Shown: positions 16,521 through 27,986 of the stretch, piece by piece | How the letters are laid out: every line of letters starts with the position of its first letter | Numbering within the stretch: the stretch's first letter is position 1 | Origin: Flavobacteriaceae bacterium | GTDB lineage: Bacteria; Bacteroidota; Bacteroidia; Flavobacteriales; Flavobacteriaceae | DNA: 45,234 bases | Direction of reading: 5' to 3' | Assembly: GCA_002721275.1 (NCBI GenBank) | Contig: PBJZ01000002.1 | Coordinates: forward strand, 24,529-69,762 | Notes under the pieces: generated by a model | What the model was told of the DNA's origin: nothing | The model's database searches: none | What the model saw: only the letters and a program-made list of their open reading frames with translations | Made by a program: the position numbers and the translations under genes

Positions 16521-19500
16521 TTAATGTTCTACTAAAACCCATTCTCCTCTATTAATTAGGATTTCTGCTTGTTTGTATTTCATTGTTTTCGAGGAGCCAT
16601 CTTTGATATTTTTAATTGTAACCTTCTGATTTCTACCAATTTTTGGCTTTTCTCTTATAATAGTTTCAGTTTTGTTATAGTTTTGGCTCACATTAGAACC
16701 AACATCCCTATTTTTTGCTGCTGCTTGATCTATATTTAAAATTTCGTCTTTTTGTGTTGCCAAATTTTGGTTTCCTTTTGTTTGTTTAGCTTCCTGAATA
16801 GATGATTCATTTTGAGAAGGAAGATTTCCTTTGATTAAAAAGGATAAAGTATCTCTATTCAGTTGATTAATCATTTGTTTGAACAATTCGAAAGATTCAA
16901 ATTTATATATTAATAATGGATCTTTTTGTTCGTGAACTGCAAGTTGAACTGATTGTTTCAATTCATCCATTTTTCTTAAATGTGTCTTCCAAATATCGTC
17001 AATAAACGCTAAAGAAATATTTCTTTCAAAATCTTCAACTAATTTTTTCCCTCTAGATTCATATGCTTTTTTTAGGTCTGTTACCACATTAATCGACTTT
17101 ACTCCATCCGAAAAAGGAACAACAATTCTTTCAAATCTATTTCCTTGACTTTCATAAACATTTTTTATTACTGAAAATGCTATTTTAGAATTAGATTTGA
17201 TTTTTTCTTGGTAGAAGTTTAATAAAAAAGTGTATAGTTTATCTATTAAGTCGTTTTCATCTATACTTTCAAATAGATCTTTTTTAATAGGAGAGGTCAC
17301 AGAAAAATTACTAATTATTTCGAACTCAAAGTTTTTATAGTCATTGAGGTTTTTATTTTTGGTAATTATATCTTCACAAGTATCGAATAACATATTAGCG
17401 ATGTCTAATTTTAGTCTATCCCCACTTAGTGCATTTCTTCGTCTTTTATATATAACCTCACGTTGAGAGTTCATTACATCATCATATTCAAGTAATCTTT
17501 TTCTTATGCCAAAATTATTTTCTTCAACCTTTTTTTGAGCTCTTTCAATGGACTTAGTCATCATCGAATGTTGTATTACTTCTCCTTCCTCTAACCCCAT
17601 TTTATCCATTACTTTTGCAACCCTTTCAGATCCAAATAATCTCATTAAATTATCTTCAAGAGATATAAAAAACTGAGAGCTTCCGGGGTCACCCTGTCTT
17701 CCAGATCTACCCCTTAATTGTCTATCTACTCTTCTTGAATCATGTCTTTCAGTTCCGACAATTGCAAGTCCTCCAGAATTAATTACAATGTCAGATAGTT
17801 TTATGTCTGTTCCTCTACCAGCCATATTTGTTGCAATTGTCACTACTCCAGGATTTCCAGCTTCAGCAACTATATCAGCCTCTTTTTTGTGCAACTTTGC
17901 ATTCAAAACATTATGTTTAACTTTTCGTATTGTTAATGTTTTACTTAATAATTCTGAGATTTCTACTGAAGTTGTTCCGATCAAAACAGGTCTTCCACTT
18001 TTTGATAGCTGGGTGACTTCATTTATTATTGCGTTATATTTTTCTCTTTTGGTTTTGTAAATTAAATCATTTTCGTCTTTTCTGGCAATTGGTCTGTTTG
18101 TGGGTATTTCCATTACATCAAGCTTATATATTTCCCAAAATTCTCCTGCCTCTGTTATAGCTGTTCCAGTCATTCCAGATAGCTTTTTATACATTCGAAA
18201 GTAATTTTGTAAAGTTACAGTTGCGAAGGTTTGAGTTGCTGCTTCAATTTTGACATTTTCTTTTGCCTCTATTGCTTGATGTAAACCATCTGAGTAACGT
18301 CTTCCATCCATAATTCTTCCAGTCTGTTCGTCAACTATCATAACTTTGTTGTCCATTACAACATATTCAATATCCTTCTCAAATAATGTATATGCCTTAA
18401 GTAGTTGATTCATAGAATGAATTCTTTCACTTTTTATATTAAAATCTTTGAAAAGAATTTCTTTTTTCTTTGCCTCATCCTCTGGTTTTAGTTCCTGAGA
18501 TTCAATATTTGCAATTTCTGAGCCAATATCTGGTAGTATGAAAAGGTTTGAGTCATTACTTTTTTTCGATAACAACTCTGTACCTTTTTCAGTAAGATCA
18601 ATTTGGTTATTTTTTTCATCAATTACAAAATATAACTCTGCATCAATTATATGCATATTTCGATTGTTGTCCTGCATATAAAAGTTTTCATTTTTTTGAA
18701 GTAATTGTTTTACACCTTCCTCGCTTAAATATTTAATTAAAGCTTTATTCTTGGGAAGTCCTCTAAAAACGGTGTAAAGAATTTTACCTCCTTCCTCTTC
18801 ATCACCATCTTTTATTTTTATTTTCGCTTCCGCTAACAAACCACTCAAAAGGGATTTTTGTTTAGAAACTAGCTCTGATACCTGAGGTTTTAGTTGATTA
18901 AATTCATGTTTATCACCCTCAGGGGTTGGACCAGAGATAATGAGTGGTGTCCTAGCATCATCAATTAATACAGAATCTACCTCATCAACTATTGAGTAAT
19001 TATGTTTTCTTTGAACTAAATCCTCAGGCCTGTGCGCCATATTATCTCTTAAGTAATCAAATCCAAACTCATTATTTGTCCCATAAGTTATGTCTGCTAA
19101 ATAAGCATTTTTTCTTTCTTTGCTATTTGGTTTGTGATGATCTATACAATCTACACTTAGACCATGAAATTGAAATAATGGGGCCATCCACGCACTGTCC
19201 CTCTTAGCTAAATAGTCGTTAACTGTTACTAAATGAACCCCTCTGCCTGTTAGCGCATTCAAAAAAACAGGAAGAGTTGCAACTAATGTTTTTCCCTCTC
19301 CAGTTTGCATTTCTGCAATTTTACCTTGATGAAGAGCAATACCCCCAATGAGTTGGACATCATAGTGAACCATGTCCCAAGTAATTGGTTTTCCAGCAGC
19401 ATCCCATTGGTTTTTCCAAATTGCCTTATCACCTTTTAATTCAAGATAATCATGATTTGGAGATAATAAACGGTCGAAGTCATTAGCATTCACCTCTAAA

Positions 19501-19883
19501 TATGAATTCTCTTTAAACCTTCTGGCTGTCTCTTTTACTATTGCAAATGCCTCAGGGAGTATATTATTTAATTTTTCTTGAATTATTTTGTATGCTTCCT
19601 CTTCAAGAGAATCTACTTTCTGATATAGTTGATCATTAATTTCAAAATTTTCTGAATTCTGAATTTTATTCTCCAGTTCTTTTATTTCTCTATCAATTTT
19701 TATTCTTGATTGATTAAGTATATTTTTTAAATTTTCAGTCTTACCTCTTAATTTATCATTATCAATACTTGTGAATTCTTTTTGAATTTGGTTGATTTCA
19801 TTGACAAGTGGTCTAATTTTTGATATATCTTTTTCTGCTTTGTTTCCAAGAAAGGTTTTGAGAATATTATTTAAAAAATTCAT
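16521..19883 (-). CDS. secA: Preprotein translocase ATPase SecA
   Basis: [80 protein letters not shown]; 1120 aa. Confidence 0.98.
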   Translation of the reverse strand: MNFLNNILKTFLGNKAEKDISKIRPLVNEINQIQKEFTSIDNDKLRGKTENLKNILNQSRIKIDREIKELENKIQNSENFEINDQLYQKVDSLEEEAYKIIQEKLNNILPEAFAIVKETARRFKENSYLEVNANDFDRLLSPNHDYLELKGDKAIWKNQWDAAGKPITWDMVHYDVQLIGGIALHQGKIAEMQTGEGKTLVATLPVFLNALTGRGVHLVTVNDYLAKRDSAWMAPLFQFHGLSVDCIDHHKPNSKERKNAYLADITYGTNNEFGFDYLRDNMAHRPEDLVQRKHNYSIVDEVDSVLIDDARTPLIISGPTPEGDKHEFNQLKPQVSELVSKQKSLLSGLLAEAKIKIKDGDEEEGGKILYTVFRGLPKNKALIKYLSEEGVKQLLQKNENFYMQDNNRNMHIIDAELYFVIDEKNNQIDLTEKGTELLSKKSNDSNLFILPDIGSEIANIESQELKPEDEAKKKEILFKDFNIKSERIHSMNQLLKAYTLFEKDIEYVVMDNKVMIVDEQTGRIMDGRRYSDGLHQAIEAKENVKIEAATQTFATVTLQNYFRMYKKLSGMTGTAITEAGEFWEIYKLDVMEIPTNRPIARKDENDLIYKTKREKYNAIINEVTQLSKSGRPVLIGTTSVEISELLSKTLTIRKVKHNVLNAKLHKKEADIVAEAGNPGVVTIATNMAGRGTDIKLSDIVINSGGLAIVGTERHDSRRVDRQLRGRSGRQGDPGSSQFFISLEDNLMRLFGSERVAKVMDKMGLEEGEVIQHSMMTKSIERAQKKVEENNFGIRKRLLEYDDVMNSQREVIYKRRRNALSGDRLKLDIANMLFDTCEDIITKNKNLNDYKNFEFEIISNFSVTSPIKKDLFESIDENDLIDKLYTFLLNFYQEKIKSNSKIAFSVIKNVYESQGNRFERIVVPFSDGVKSINVVTDLKKAYESRGKKLVEDFERNISLAFIDDIWKTHLRKMDELKQSVQLAVHEQKDPLLIYKFESFELFKQMINQLNRDTLSFLIKGNLPSQNESSIQEAKQTKGNQNLATQKDEILNIDQAAAKNRDVGSNVSQNYNKTETIIREKPKIGRNQKVTIKNIKDGSSKTMKYKQAEILINRGEWVLVEH

Positions 19884-19914
19884 TAGATTGAATTAAATAC
19901 GTTCAAATTTACGT

Positions 19915-19937
19915 AAAAAAAAATCTCAAAATGAGAC
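19915..19937 (-). terminator. Putative intrinsic terminator downstream of the DUF2795-like gene
   Basis: Minus strand: TCTCA-TTT-TGAGA hairpin (19924-19936) followed by a run of T. Confidence 0.5.
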
Positions 19938-19958
19938 TTTCAAAATTAGCCATTGAAT

Positions 19959-20180
19959 TTAATACTCATCTTCATTCCACAAATAATCATCTTCAGTTGG
20001 AAAATCAGGCCAAATTTCTTCGATAGATTCATAAATGTCACCTTCATCTTCCATTGACTGTAGATTTTCAACAACTTCAAGAGGAGCGCCAGTTCGAATA
20101 GAAAAGTCTATTAGCTCATCTTTGGTAGCAGGCCAAGGAGCGTCGCTCAAGTATGAAGCAAGTTCTAATGTCCAGTACAT
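19959..20180 (-). CDS. Small acidic DUF2795-like protein
   Basis: 73 aa, YWTLELASYLSDAPWPATKDELIDFSIRTGAPLEVVENLQSMEDEGD...; upstream of secA on the same strand. Confidence 0.8.
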   Translation of the reverse strand: MYWTLELASYLSDAPWPATKDELIDFSIRTGAPLEVVENLQSMEDEGDIYESIEEIWPDFPTEDDYLWNEDEY

Positions 20181-20196
20181 TACAATTATTTTTTTG

Positions 20197-20226
20197 CAAA
20201 AATATAATCTTTATTAAATTGAACAA
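20197..20226 (-). promoter_or_regulatory. Bacteroidota-type sigma70 promoter for the DUF2795-like gene
   Basis: Minus strand: TTG (20226-20224), 19-nt spacer, TATTTTTG (20204-20197), matching TTG-N19-TAnnTTTG. Confidence 0.6.
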
Positions 20227-20265
20227 CTATTTGCTGCTTTTTTTACGTCAAACCCATAAATTAAA

Positions 20266-21873
20266 TTAGATTTTTGGAGTGAATCTACCGCTAATAGCAA
20301 TAAAGAAGTAAATCAAAAAAATTAAAATACTAATTCTTCCCAATAAGTCCCCATACTTAGTGTAGAATGTGATTTTTTTCACTAATGGAATTTCCCCATA
20401 TATAGACCCTTTTAAACCGTAATCTAGTTTTTTGAGATATTCGCCTCTTTCGTTTATAAGTGCTGAAATCCCGGTATTTGCGCTTCGGGCAATTGCTCTT
20501 CTATTTTCAATAGCCCTTAATCTTGTATAGCTGAGTAACTGTTTGTGGCCTGGTGAATTTCCCCACCATGCGTCATTTGATATTACCGATAAAAAATCTG
20601 CGCCAAGTCTAACATACTCAGTATTAAACTCTCCGTAAATTGATTCGTAACAAATTACAGGTGCAGAAATTATTTGTTTTTGGGGATGTTTAAAAACAGA
20701 TCGTTTTTTTTGGGTAACCCTATTAGAAACTGTACCTCCCAAATCAATCATGAATTTTCCTATAATTGGCATCAAATATTTTGCGTATGGGAGTGTTTCT
20801 ACTCCAACAACTAATTTTGATTTATGATAAAAATTTGTTTTTGCTACTGGGGAGACAGAGATTGCTGAATTGTAATAATCAATCCACATATTTTTTCTTA
20901 CTTTATTTGATGTTAATGTTTTATCTAAATCGGTGTATACATCATAAAATTGTATTCCACTTATTAGTTGAGATTCTCCAATGTTTTCGAGTAATAATTT
21001 AATTTTTTTATCGAGCGCATTCAAATTAAAAGTTCTTAATCTTTCCCCGTAACCACTTGAAAAGTATGTTTCTGGTAGAAGTATATAATCAATATTTTTT
21101 CCGTGATATTTTTTTATTAAATCACCAAATATTTTTAATAAATCTGGGTTCGAATAACGATATTTTTCATTGTATGGATCAATATTTGGTTGAACAGAAA
21201 CTATTTTTATCTTATCATCTGAATCTTCATGGTTTACATATATCAACAACGAAATTATTATTGGTATTGTAATTCCAATAATTAGTTTTGAACTGTTCTT
21301 CAAAAAATATAAGAGTGTATATGAATTTCTGTAGTTCTTAAAAGTTTCGAAGAAACCAATATTCAAAATCAGAATCCATAATGTGCCTCCCATAGTTCCA
21401 GTGAACTCATACCACTGAATCCAATATATATAATCAGAAAAACCATTACCAAGATTTAACCAAGGCCATGAAATACTCCAATATAGATGAAGCTTTTCAA
21501 ACGAAATCCACGAACTAATAAATAATATATACGAGCTATTTAAAGAAAGTCTTTTTTTTCCTAGTTGAAACAATAAAAAAATAAAACTAAAAAATAGAGA
21601 ATTAAATAAATTTGCAATTATCATACCTGAAATAGATGCATTTATTAACCACCATGTTGTTGATAAATTCCACATTAAAAAAACCAAATATGAATATAAC
21701 CAAACTCTTAAATTTTTGTTTTTCTTATCATCTTCATTGATTTTTTTTTGAAGAAAAAAAATAGGAACAAAAATTAAAAATAGAAATATTGGAATTCCAT
21801 TATTTGGCCATCCTGCATAAAATAAAGATGCAGAGATTAAACATAATAGTATATATATTTTATTTAGTCTCAT
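20266..21873 (-). CDS. lnt: Apolipoprotein N-acyltransferase
   Basis: Nitrilase-like domain with candidate catalytic residues in LLPETYF, HKSKLVVGVETLPY and VICYESIYGE; N-terminal TM region with WPWLNLGNG. Confidence 0.95.
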   Translation of the reverse strand: MRLNKIYILLCLISASLFYAGWPNNGIPIFLFLIFVPIFFLQKKINEDDKKNKNLRVWLYSYLVFLMWNLSTTWWLINASISGMIIANLFNSLFFSFIFLLFQLGKKRLSLNSSYILFISSWISFEKLHLYWSISWPWLNLGNGFSDYIYWIQWYEFTGTMGGTLWILILNIGFFETFKNYRNSYTLLYFLKNSSKLIIGITIPIIISLLIYVNHEDSDDKIKIVSVQPNIDPYNEKYRYSNPDLLKIFGDLIKKYHGKNIDYILLPETYFSSGYGERLRTFNLNALDKKIKLLLENIGESQLISGIQFYDVYTDLDKTLTSNKVRKNMWIDYYNSAISVSPVAKTNFYHKSKLVVGVETLPYAKYLMPIIGKFMIDLGGTVSNRVTQKKRSVFKHPQKQIISAPVICYESIYGEFNTEYVRLGADFLSVISNDAWWGNSPGHKQLLSYTRLRAIENRRAIARSANTGISALINERGEYLKKLDYGLKGSIYGEIPLVKKITFYTKYGDLLGRISILIFLIYFFIAISGRFTPKI

Positions 21874-21933
21874 TTATTATCGAAAGTTAAATTTTTTTAA
21901 ACTTTTTAGCTTCAATTAACATAAATATTTGTT

Positions 21934-21957
21934 TTTTTGATTTATGTAAATCAAAAA
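21934..21957. repeat. 24-nt perfect inverted repeat just upstream of pssA start
   Basis: TTTTTGATTTA-TG-TAAATCAAAAA; ATG of pssA at 21959. Confidence 0.85.
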
Positions 21958-21958
21958 T

Positions 21959-22708
21959 ATGCTAAGATATATTCCAAATTTCATAACAGCAGCAAATCTC
22001 TTTTGTGGTTGTGTTGCATCAGTACTTGTAAGTTTAAATCAGTTTGAGGCAGCTTTTATGATTGTTCTTCTGGGCATTATTTTTGATTTATTTGATGGTC
22101 TTTTAGCAAGACTACTAAATGTTACGAGTAAATTAGGATTACAATTAGATTCTCTAGCAGATCTAATAACTAGTGGTTTCGTTCCTGGTTTAGTTGTTTA
22201 TCAACTATTTTTAAGAAGTGGAGTCTTGGTAAATCATTATAAAATAAACTTGTTTTCTGACGAGATTACTATTTCAATTGCACCAATAGCAATGACCTCT
22301 TTCATCATTCCTATAGGCGCTGCATTCAGACTTGCAAAATTTAATATTAGGGACTCAAAATCAGATGATTTCTTTGGATTACCCACACCTGCAAATGCAA
22401 TATTTTTCTGTAGTTTACCCTTATTTATAGATCATCCATCATTTACATTTATATCATATTACTTAAAGTCGGCATATGTTTTAATTTTTTTGACCTTACT
22501 TTTTGTTTTTTTGATGAATAGTAGTTGGAGGTTGTTTTCATTAAAAAATAATACGGGGTTTGAAATCAAAAAAATGATTTATCCTATTTTACTTATTTTA
22601 TGCTCAATTCCCTTAATATTTTATTTCAAAGGTGCAGCTTTTCCAATAATTATTTTTATTTATCTATTATTGTCAGCATCTAGAAATTGGATTTTATTTC
22701 AGTCCTGA
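21959..22708 (+). CDS. pssA: CDP-diacylglycerol-serine O-phosphatidyltransferase
   Basis: CDP-alcohol phosphatidyltransferase motif DLFDGLLARLLNVTSKLGLQLDSLADLITSGFVPG; ~7 TM. Confidence 0.95.
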   Translation: MLRYIPNFITAANLFCGCVASVLVSLNQFEAAFMIVLLGIIFDLFDGLLARLLNVTSKLGLQLDSLADLITSGFVPGLVVYQLFLRSGVLVNHYKINLFSDEITISIAPIAMTSFIIPIGAAFRLAKFNIRDSKSDDFFGLPTPANAIFFCSLPLFIDHPSFTFISYYLKSAYVLIFLTLLFVFLMNSSWRLFSLKNNTGFEIKKMIYPILLILCSIPLIFYFKGAAFPIIIFIYLLLSASRNWILFQS

Positions 22709-22722
22709 AGCTTTCAATTTAT

Positions 22723-23085
22723 TTAAATCCAAATATCATTTGGGGATTTCAAATAATGATCCTCACCACCAGTATTAATAGTATTTTTTCTTTCGATCAA
22801 TATTATTTTACATTCTTCATCGCTGAATGGCTTGTGTTTTTCTCCGCTAGGAATCACGATCATTTCTCCTTTATTTAGTTCGGCAATTTTGTCTTTGAAT
22901 TCTATTTTTAATTTTCCTTCCAATACAATAAAGACTTCATCCGTTTTATCATGTTTGTGACTAACGAAATCCCCTTTGAGTTTAACTAATTTTATTTCCT
23001 GTTCATTGAATTCAGATATAATCTTTGGAGACCATAGATCGTTGAATTTGGCAAGTTTTCTTTTAAAATTAATTATTTTTTTCAA
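22723..23085 (-). CDS. Cupin-domain protein
   Basis: HKHDKTDEVFIVLEGKLKIEF ... GEMIVIPSGEKHKPFS. Confidence 0.9.
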   Translation of the reverse strand: MKKIINFKRKLAKFNDLWSPKIISEFNEQEIKLVKLKGDFVSHKHDKTDEVFIVLEGKLKIEFKDKIAELNKGEMIVIPSGEKHKPFSDEECKIILIERKNTINTGGEDHYLKSPNDIWI

Positions 23086-23136
23086 TTCGATTGAGGTTTC
23101 ACAATTAATTGGTACAATAAAACATAATTGTTCAAA

Positions 23137-23892
23137 CTATTTTTTTCTTAATTCAAAATTTTTTCCTAAATATACTTTTCTTACCATTTCATCTTTTGCT
23201 AGCTCTTCAGGAGATCCTTCTTTTAAAATTCTACCCTCAAACATAAGATAAGTTTTATCGGTAATTGCAAGTGTTTCTTGAACATTGTGATCAGTTATTA
23301 ATATTCCAATATTTTTCATTTTAAGATGAGATATAATTTTTTGGATATCTTCAACTGCGATTGGGTCAACCCCAGCGAAAGGTTCGTCCAATAATACAAA
23401 TTTTGGATCAGTCGCTAATGCTCTTGCTATTTCAGTTCTTCTTCTTTCACCACCAGATAATAGGTCGCCTCTGTTTTTTCTTATTTGCAACAACCCAAAC
23501 TCGTCGAGTAGAGATTCTGTTTTTAATTTTTGTTCTGCTTTTGATAAGTTAGTTAACTGTAAAACACTTAAAATATTTTCTTCAACACTCATTTTTCTAA
23601 AAACTGAAGCTTCTTGAGCTAGATAGCCGATACCATTTTGAGCTCTCTTGTACATCGGAAAATTTGTTATTTCATCATTATCAATGAATATTTTTCCATT
23701 ATCTGGTTTAATAAGCCCCACTATCATGTAAAATGATGTTGTTTTTCCAGCTCCATTGGGTCCAAGTAAGCCAACTATCTCTCCTTGTCTTAGGGTTAAA
23801 GAAACTTTATTCACAACTGTTTTTTTTGTAAAAAAATCATCTAATCCTTTGCCACGGTAGGATTTCTCAATGTTTTCGGCTATTAATTTCAT
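23137..23892 (-). CDS. lptB: LPS export ABC transporter ATP-binding protein
   Basis: Walker [68 protein letters not shown]. Confidence 0.95.
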   Translation of the reverse strand: MKLIAENIEKSYRGKGLDDFFTKKTVVNKVSLTLRQGEIVGLLGPNGAGKTTSFYMIVGLIKPDNGKIFIDNDEITNFPMYKRAQNGIGYLAQEASVFRKMSVEENILSVLQLTNLSKAEQKLKTESLLDEFGLLQIRKNRGDLLSGGERRRTEIARALATDPKFVLLDEPFAGVDPIAVEDIQKIISHLKMKNIGILITDHNVQETLAITDKTYLMFEGRILKEGSPEELAKDEMVRKVYLGKNFELRKK

Positions 23893-24713
23893 AAACTAAG
23901 TCCTTGAGATTTATTTTCTTGATTTCCATAGACAATCTTTGATATAAATATACTCACTTCATAAAGAATCAAAAGAGGAATGCAAACAATTATTTGACTA
24001 GCTATATCGGGTGGAGTAATTATTGCAGATAAAGATAATAATATAACCAGGGCAAATTTTCTATTTGATTTAAGAAATTTAGGTGTTACTAATCCTATTT
24101 TTGTAAAAAAATATATAATAATTGGAAGCTCAAAAATTAATCCTGAGGCTAAAACAGAGGCCCTTAATAAGCCAATATAGCTGGAGAGGTCAAAATCATT
24201 AAAAACTTCCGTACTGACCGAATAATTACCTAAAAAATTTATTGAAAGTGGAGTAATAATATAGTAACCAAATAATACACCTAAAAAAAATAGTAGTGAG
24301 GCAACAAGAATAAATCCTCTTGCGTTTTTTCTTTCATTTTCATTTAATCCTGGACTAATAAATTTCCATAATTCATAGAGCACATATGGAAAAGAAACAA
24401 TAAAGCCTGCCAAGATTGAAGTCCATAGATGAGCTGAAAATTGACCAGCCATTGTTCTGCTTTGAATTCTAAATGGCATTTCTTGAATGCAAAAACTATT
24501 TCCTTGTCCTAATATCTCACTTACGTTACAAAACCACCTGTAGGTAACGAAGTTGGTATTTTTAGGTCCAAATAATAATGTGTTAAAAATAAAATCCTTA
24601 AAAATAAATGCCATAGTTCCTAAAATAAGAATTGACATTACAGATCTTATAAGATGCCATCTAAGTTCTTCCAAATGATCTAGAAATGACATTTGATTTG
24701 GATCTTTCATCAA
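23889..24713 (-). CDS. tatC: Sec-independent protein translocase TatC
   Basis: [40 protein letters not shown]; 6 TM. Confidence 0.97.
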   Translation of the reverse strand: MMKDPNQMSFLDHLEELRWHLIRSVMSILILGTMAFIFKDFIFNTLLFGPKNTNFVTYRWFCNVSEILGQGNSFCIQEMPFRIQSRTMAGQFSAHLWTSILAGFIVSFPYVLYELWKFISPGLNENERKNARGFILVASLLFFLGVLFGYYIITPLSINFLGNYSVSTEVFNDFDLSSYIGLLRASVLASGLIFELPIIIYFFTKIGLVTPKFLKSNRKFALVILLSLSAIITPPDIASQIIVCIPLLILYEVSIFISKIVYGNQENKSQGLSL

Positions 24714-25675
24714 CTTATACCCTCCTTTATTAGGTCTAATACATGAACAATCCCAACATACCTATTATTTTTTAAAACAACTATATGATTGATATTTTTA
24801 TTATTTATCATATCAACAGCCTCAATGGCTAAGGTATCATGATTCATACATTTTGGATTTTTTGTCATGATATCGGAAGCTTTTTTATATTCAAAATTTT
24901 CAGTGTTTTCTAGCATTCTTCTTATATCACCGTCCGTAATAATGCCGCATATAAAATCATCCTCAAGAACAGCAGTAGCACCTAATCTTTTTGATGTTAT
25001 TTCGTTAATTACATTTTTTAATGAATCATTTCTGTCTACACTGGGCGGATTATTAGTTTTAATCATTCCTTCTAGGTTAAGAAATAATTTTTTACCCAAG
25101 GTTCCACCAGGATGAAATTTTGCGAAATCCTTAGCTTCAAATCCATTTAGTTCTAATAAACACATCGCTAATGCATCACCCATGGCCAGTTGAACACTTG
25201 TACTGGTAGTTGGGGCAAGGTTGTTAGGGCATGCTTCTCTGGCTACTGGAGTGGTTATAGTTAACTTAGAGTTATTTGATAAATATGAATTAGGATTTGA
25301 AGTCATTCCAATAATTATATTTTTTTCTTTTTTCAGGGACGGAATAAGGCTTCTAATTTCAGGAGAATTTCCACTTTTGGAAATACATAAAATAATATCA
25401 TCCTTTTGAATAAGACCAAGATCTCCGTGGATAGCATCTGAAGAATGCATAAAAACCGAAGGAGTACCAGTTGAATTTAAGGTTGCTACAATTTTCATTC
25501 CAATTACTCCACTTTTACCAACACCAGTAATAATAATTCTACCTTTTGAATTTGACATCATATCAACAGCTTTTAAAAAACTATCGTCGATATAATTGAC
25601 TAAATTATTGATTGCTTCAGCCTCAATAAGAATTGTCATTTTAGCTCTTTCAGTAATCTTTTTCTTTGACATCAA
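24710..25675 (-). CDS. kdsD: Arabinose-5-phosphate isomerase (KdsD/KpsF)
   Basis: SIS domain (GRIIITGVGKSGVIGMKIVATLNSTGTPSVFMHSSDAIHGDLG) plus CBS pair (GIITDGDIRRML). Confidence 0.95.
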   Translation of the reverse strand: MMSKKKITERAKMTILIEAEAINNLVNYIDDSFLKAVDMMSNSKGRIIITGVGKSGVIGMKIVATLNSTGTPSVFMHSSDAIHGDLGLIQKDDIILCISKSGNSPEIRSLIPSLKKEKNIIIGMTSNPNSYLSNNSKLTITTPVAREACPNNLAPTTSTSVQLAMGDALAMCLLELNGFEAKDFAKFHPGGTLGKKLFLNLEGMIKTNNPPSVDRNDSLKNVINEITSKRLGATAVLEDDFICGIITDGDIRRMLENTENFEYKKASDIMTKNPKCMNHDTLAIEAVDMINNKNINHIVVLKNNRYVGIVHVLDLIKEGIS

Positions 25676-25762
25676 ACTTTAAACATTTTTTAATTTTTCA
25701 AAAAGAAAATTGTATATTTATTAATGCAAATGTAGCTAATTTATGAATAAGCATCGATCTCG

Positions 25763-27943
25763 ATGAGTGAAGTAAGTTTAGAGCAAAGCTTAAAAAATTT
25801 TTTTGGCTTTTCAGCTTTTAAAGGCCTTCAGAAACCAGTTATTGAAAATTTATTAAAAGGTAAAAATTCTTTTGTAATTATGCCTACAGGTGGGGGTAAA
25901 TCGTTATGTTATCAATTACCTGCACTTATTATGGATGGGACTGCAATTATCATTTCACCATTGATAGCGTTGATGAAAAATCAAGTTGATTTTATTCGAG
26001 GTTCATCTCAAAATAAATGTATTGCGCATGTTTACAACTCTTCCCTCAATAAATCCGAAATTGAGGAAGTTAAAAATGACATTATTTCCAAAAAAACTAA
26101 ACTTTTATATGTTGCACCAGAATCTTTAACAAAAGAAGCAACTATTTTATTTCTCCAAAAAATAAAAATTTCTTTTTTTGCGATCGATGAAGCACATTGC
26201 ATTTCAGAATGGGGTCATGATTTCAGACCGGATTACAGAAATTTAAGTTCCATTACTGATAAAATTAAATCAAATTCAATAATTATTGCCCTAACTGCCA
26301 CTGCAACGCCGAAAGTACAGGAAGATATAATGAAAAATTTAAATATCGAAAACGCTAAAGTCTTTAAGTCATCATTCAATAGACCAAATTTATTTTATGA
26401 GGTAAGAAACAAAACCAATGATGTTGATGTCGAAATAATTAAGTTTATAAAAAAAAATACTAAGAAGTCTGGTATAATATATTGTCTATCAAGAAAAAGA
26501 GTTGAAGAGTTAACAGAGGTTATTAAGGTTAATAATATAAAGGCTCTTCCTTATCATGCTGGTCTGGATATTAAAACAAGAGCAAATAATCAGGATGCTT
26601 TTTTGAATGAAGATTGTAACGTTATAGTAGCTACTGTAGCGTTTGGAATGGGAATAGACAAGCCTGATGTAAGATATGTTATACATAATGATATGCCAAA
26701 GAGCATTGAAAGTTATTATCAAGAAACTGGCAGAGCAGGGAGAGATGGTGGTGAGGGTTATTGTTTGGCATTTTATTCAAAAAAAGATATTGAAAAACTG
26801 GAAAAGTTTCTAGACGGTAAGCCGATTTCGGAAAAAGAAATAGGAAAAAATTTACTAGATGATGTTTCAGCTTACGCAGAAACTTCCATTTCAAGAAGAA
26901 AATTTATTTTAAATTATTTTGGTGAAAGTTTTGATTCTAAAAATGGAGATGGTGCAGAAAACGATGATAATATGATGTTTCCTAAAGCCTCAATTGAGGT
27001 GAAGAAAGAATTATTATTGTTACTCACAGTTTTGACTAAAACAAAACAAGCATACAAAACAAAAGAATTAGCGAAAGTTTTAATAGGAGAGACTAACGCA
27101 TTAATAATTTCTCACAAAACTCATTTGAAACCTTTTTTTGGTCAAGGTAAATACAAAGATGAAAAATTTTGGGTTGGACTTATAAATCAATCAATTATTT
27201 TAGGCTTTATTATAAAAGAAGTTGAAACTTATGGTATTATTAAGTTGACAACAAAAGGTTCTCAATTTATTAAATCACCTTATAATATTAAAATCAAACT
27301 CAAGTCAAAGAACATTGATAAATCTGATTTAAAAAGATCAGATGTTGATGTATATGATAAAATTTTAATCTCTGATTTGAAAGATTTAAGAAAAAAAATT
27401 GCTAAAAAACACAACATTCCTCCATATGTTGTTTTTCAAGAAAACTCATTATTAGAAATGTCAATTAAGTATCCGTCAAAAATTCTTGAATTATCTAATA
27501 TAGTAGGTGTAAGTGAAGGAAAAGCGAAACGTTTTGGAGAACCTTTTTTAAACTTAATTAATAATTATGTTGAGAAAAATAAAATCATAAAAAAAGATGA
27601 TTTAGTTGTGAAGAGTACAGGATCAAACTCGTCATTAAAATTATATTTGATACAAAATATAGACAGAAAAATTCCTTTGGAAGATATAGCCTCTTCAAAG
27701 GGAATGGATTTAAATAAATTGATTACTGAAATGGAGACTATTGTAATTTCAGGAACTAAATTAAATATCGATTACTATGTAGATGAGGTTCTTGATGACG
27801 ACTCTAAGGATGAGCTGCATAATTATTTTATGAATTCGGATAGCGATAATATAAAAAGTGCAGTTGATCATTTTGAGGATGATTTTGAAGAAGATGAACT
27901 AAGACTATTTAGAATAAAGTTTTTATCTGAAATAGCCAACTAA
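25763..27943 (+). CDS. recQ: ATP-dependent DNA helicase RecQ
   Basis: MPTGGGKSLCYQLPA, DEAHCISEWGHDFRPDY, LTATATPKV, YYQETGRAGRDG, RQC/HRDC-like C-terminus. Confidence 0.97.
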   Translation: MSEVSLEQSLKNFFGFSAFKGLQKPVIENLLKGKNSFVIMPTGGGKSLCYQLPALIMDGTAIIISPLIALMKNQVDFIRGSSQNKCIAHVYNSSLNKSEIEEVKNDIISKKTKLLYVAPESLTKEATILFLQKIKISFFAIDEAHCISEWGHDFRPDYRNLSSITDKIKSNSIIIALTATATPKVQEDIMKNLNIENAKVFKSSFNRPNLFYEVRNKTNDVDVEIIKFIKKNTKKSGIIYCLSRKRVEELTEVIKVNNIKALPYHAGLDIKTRANNQDAFLNEDCNVIVATVAFGMGIDKPDVRYVIHNDMPKSIESYYQETGRAGRDGGEGYCLAFYSKKDIEKLEKFLDGKPISEKEIGKNLLDDVSAYAETSISRRKFILNYFGESFDSKNGDGAENDDNMMFPKASIEVKKELLLLLTVLTKTKQAYKTKELAKVLIGETNALIISHKTHLKPFFGQGKYKDEKFWVGLINQSIILGFIIKEVETYGIIKLTTKGSQFIKSPYNIKIKLKSKNIDKSDLKRSDVDVYDKILISDLKDLRKKIAKKHNIPPYVVFQENSLLEMSIKYPSKILELSNIVGVSEGKAKRFGEPFLNLINNYVEKNKIIKKDDLVVKSTGSNSSLKLYLIQNIDRKIPLEDIASSKGMDLNKLITEMETIVISGTKLNIDYYVDEVLDDDSKDELHNYFMNSDSDNIKSAVDHFEDDFEEDELRLFRIKFLSEIAN

Positions 27944-27957
27944 TTTTTTTGTTAGTT
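27936..27957. repeat. Inverted repeat at recQ 3' end (hairpin; weak terminator candidate)
   Basis: CAACTAA-TTTTTTTG-TTAGTTG; includes the recQ stop codon; no T-run after the hairpin. Confidence 0.5.
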
Positions 27958-27986
27958 GATTAAATAATAATTAATAAAAATTAAAT

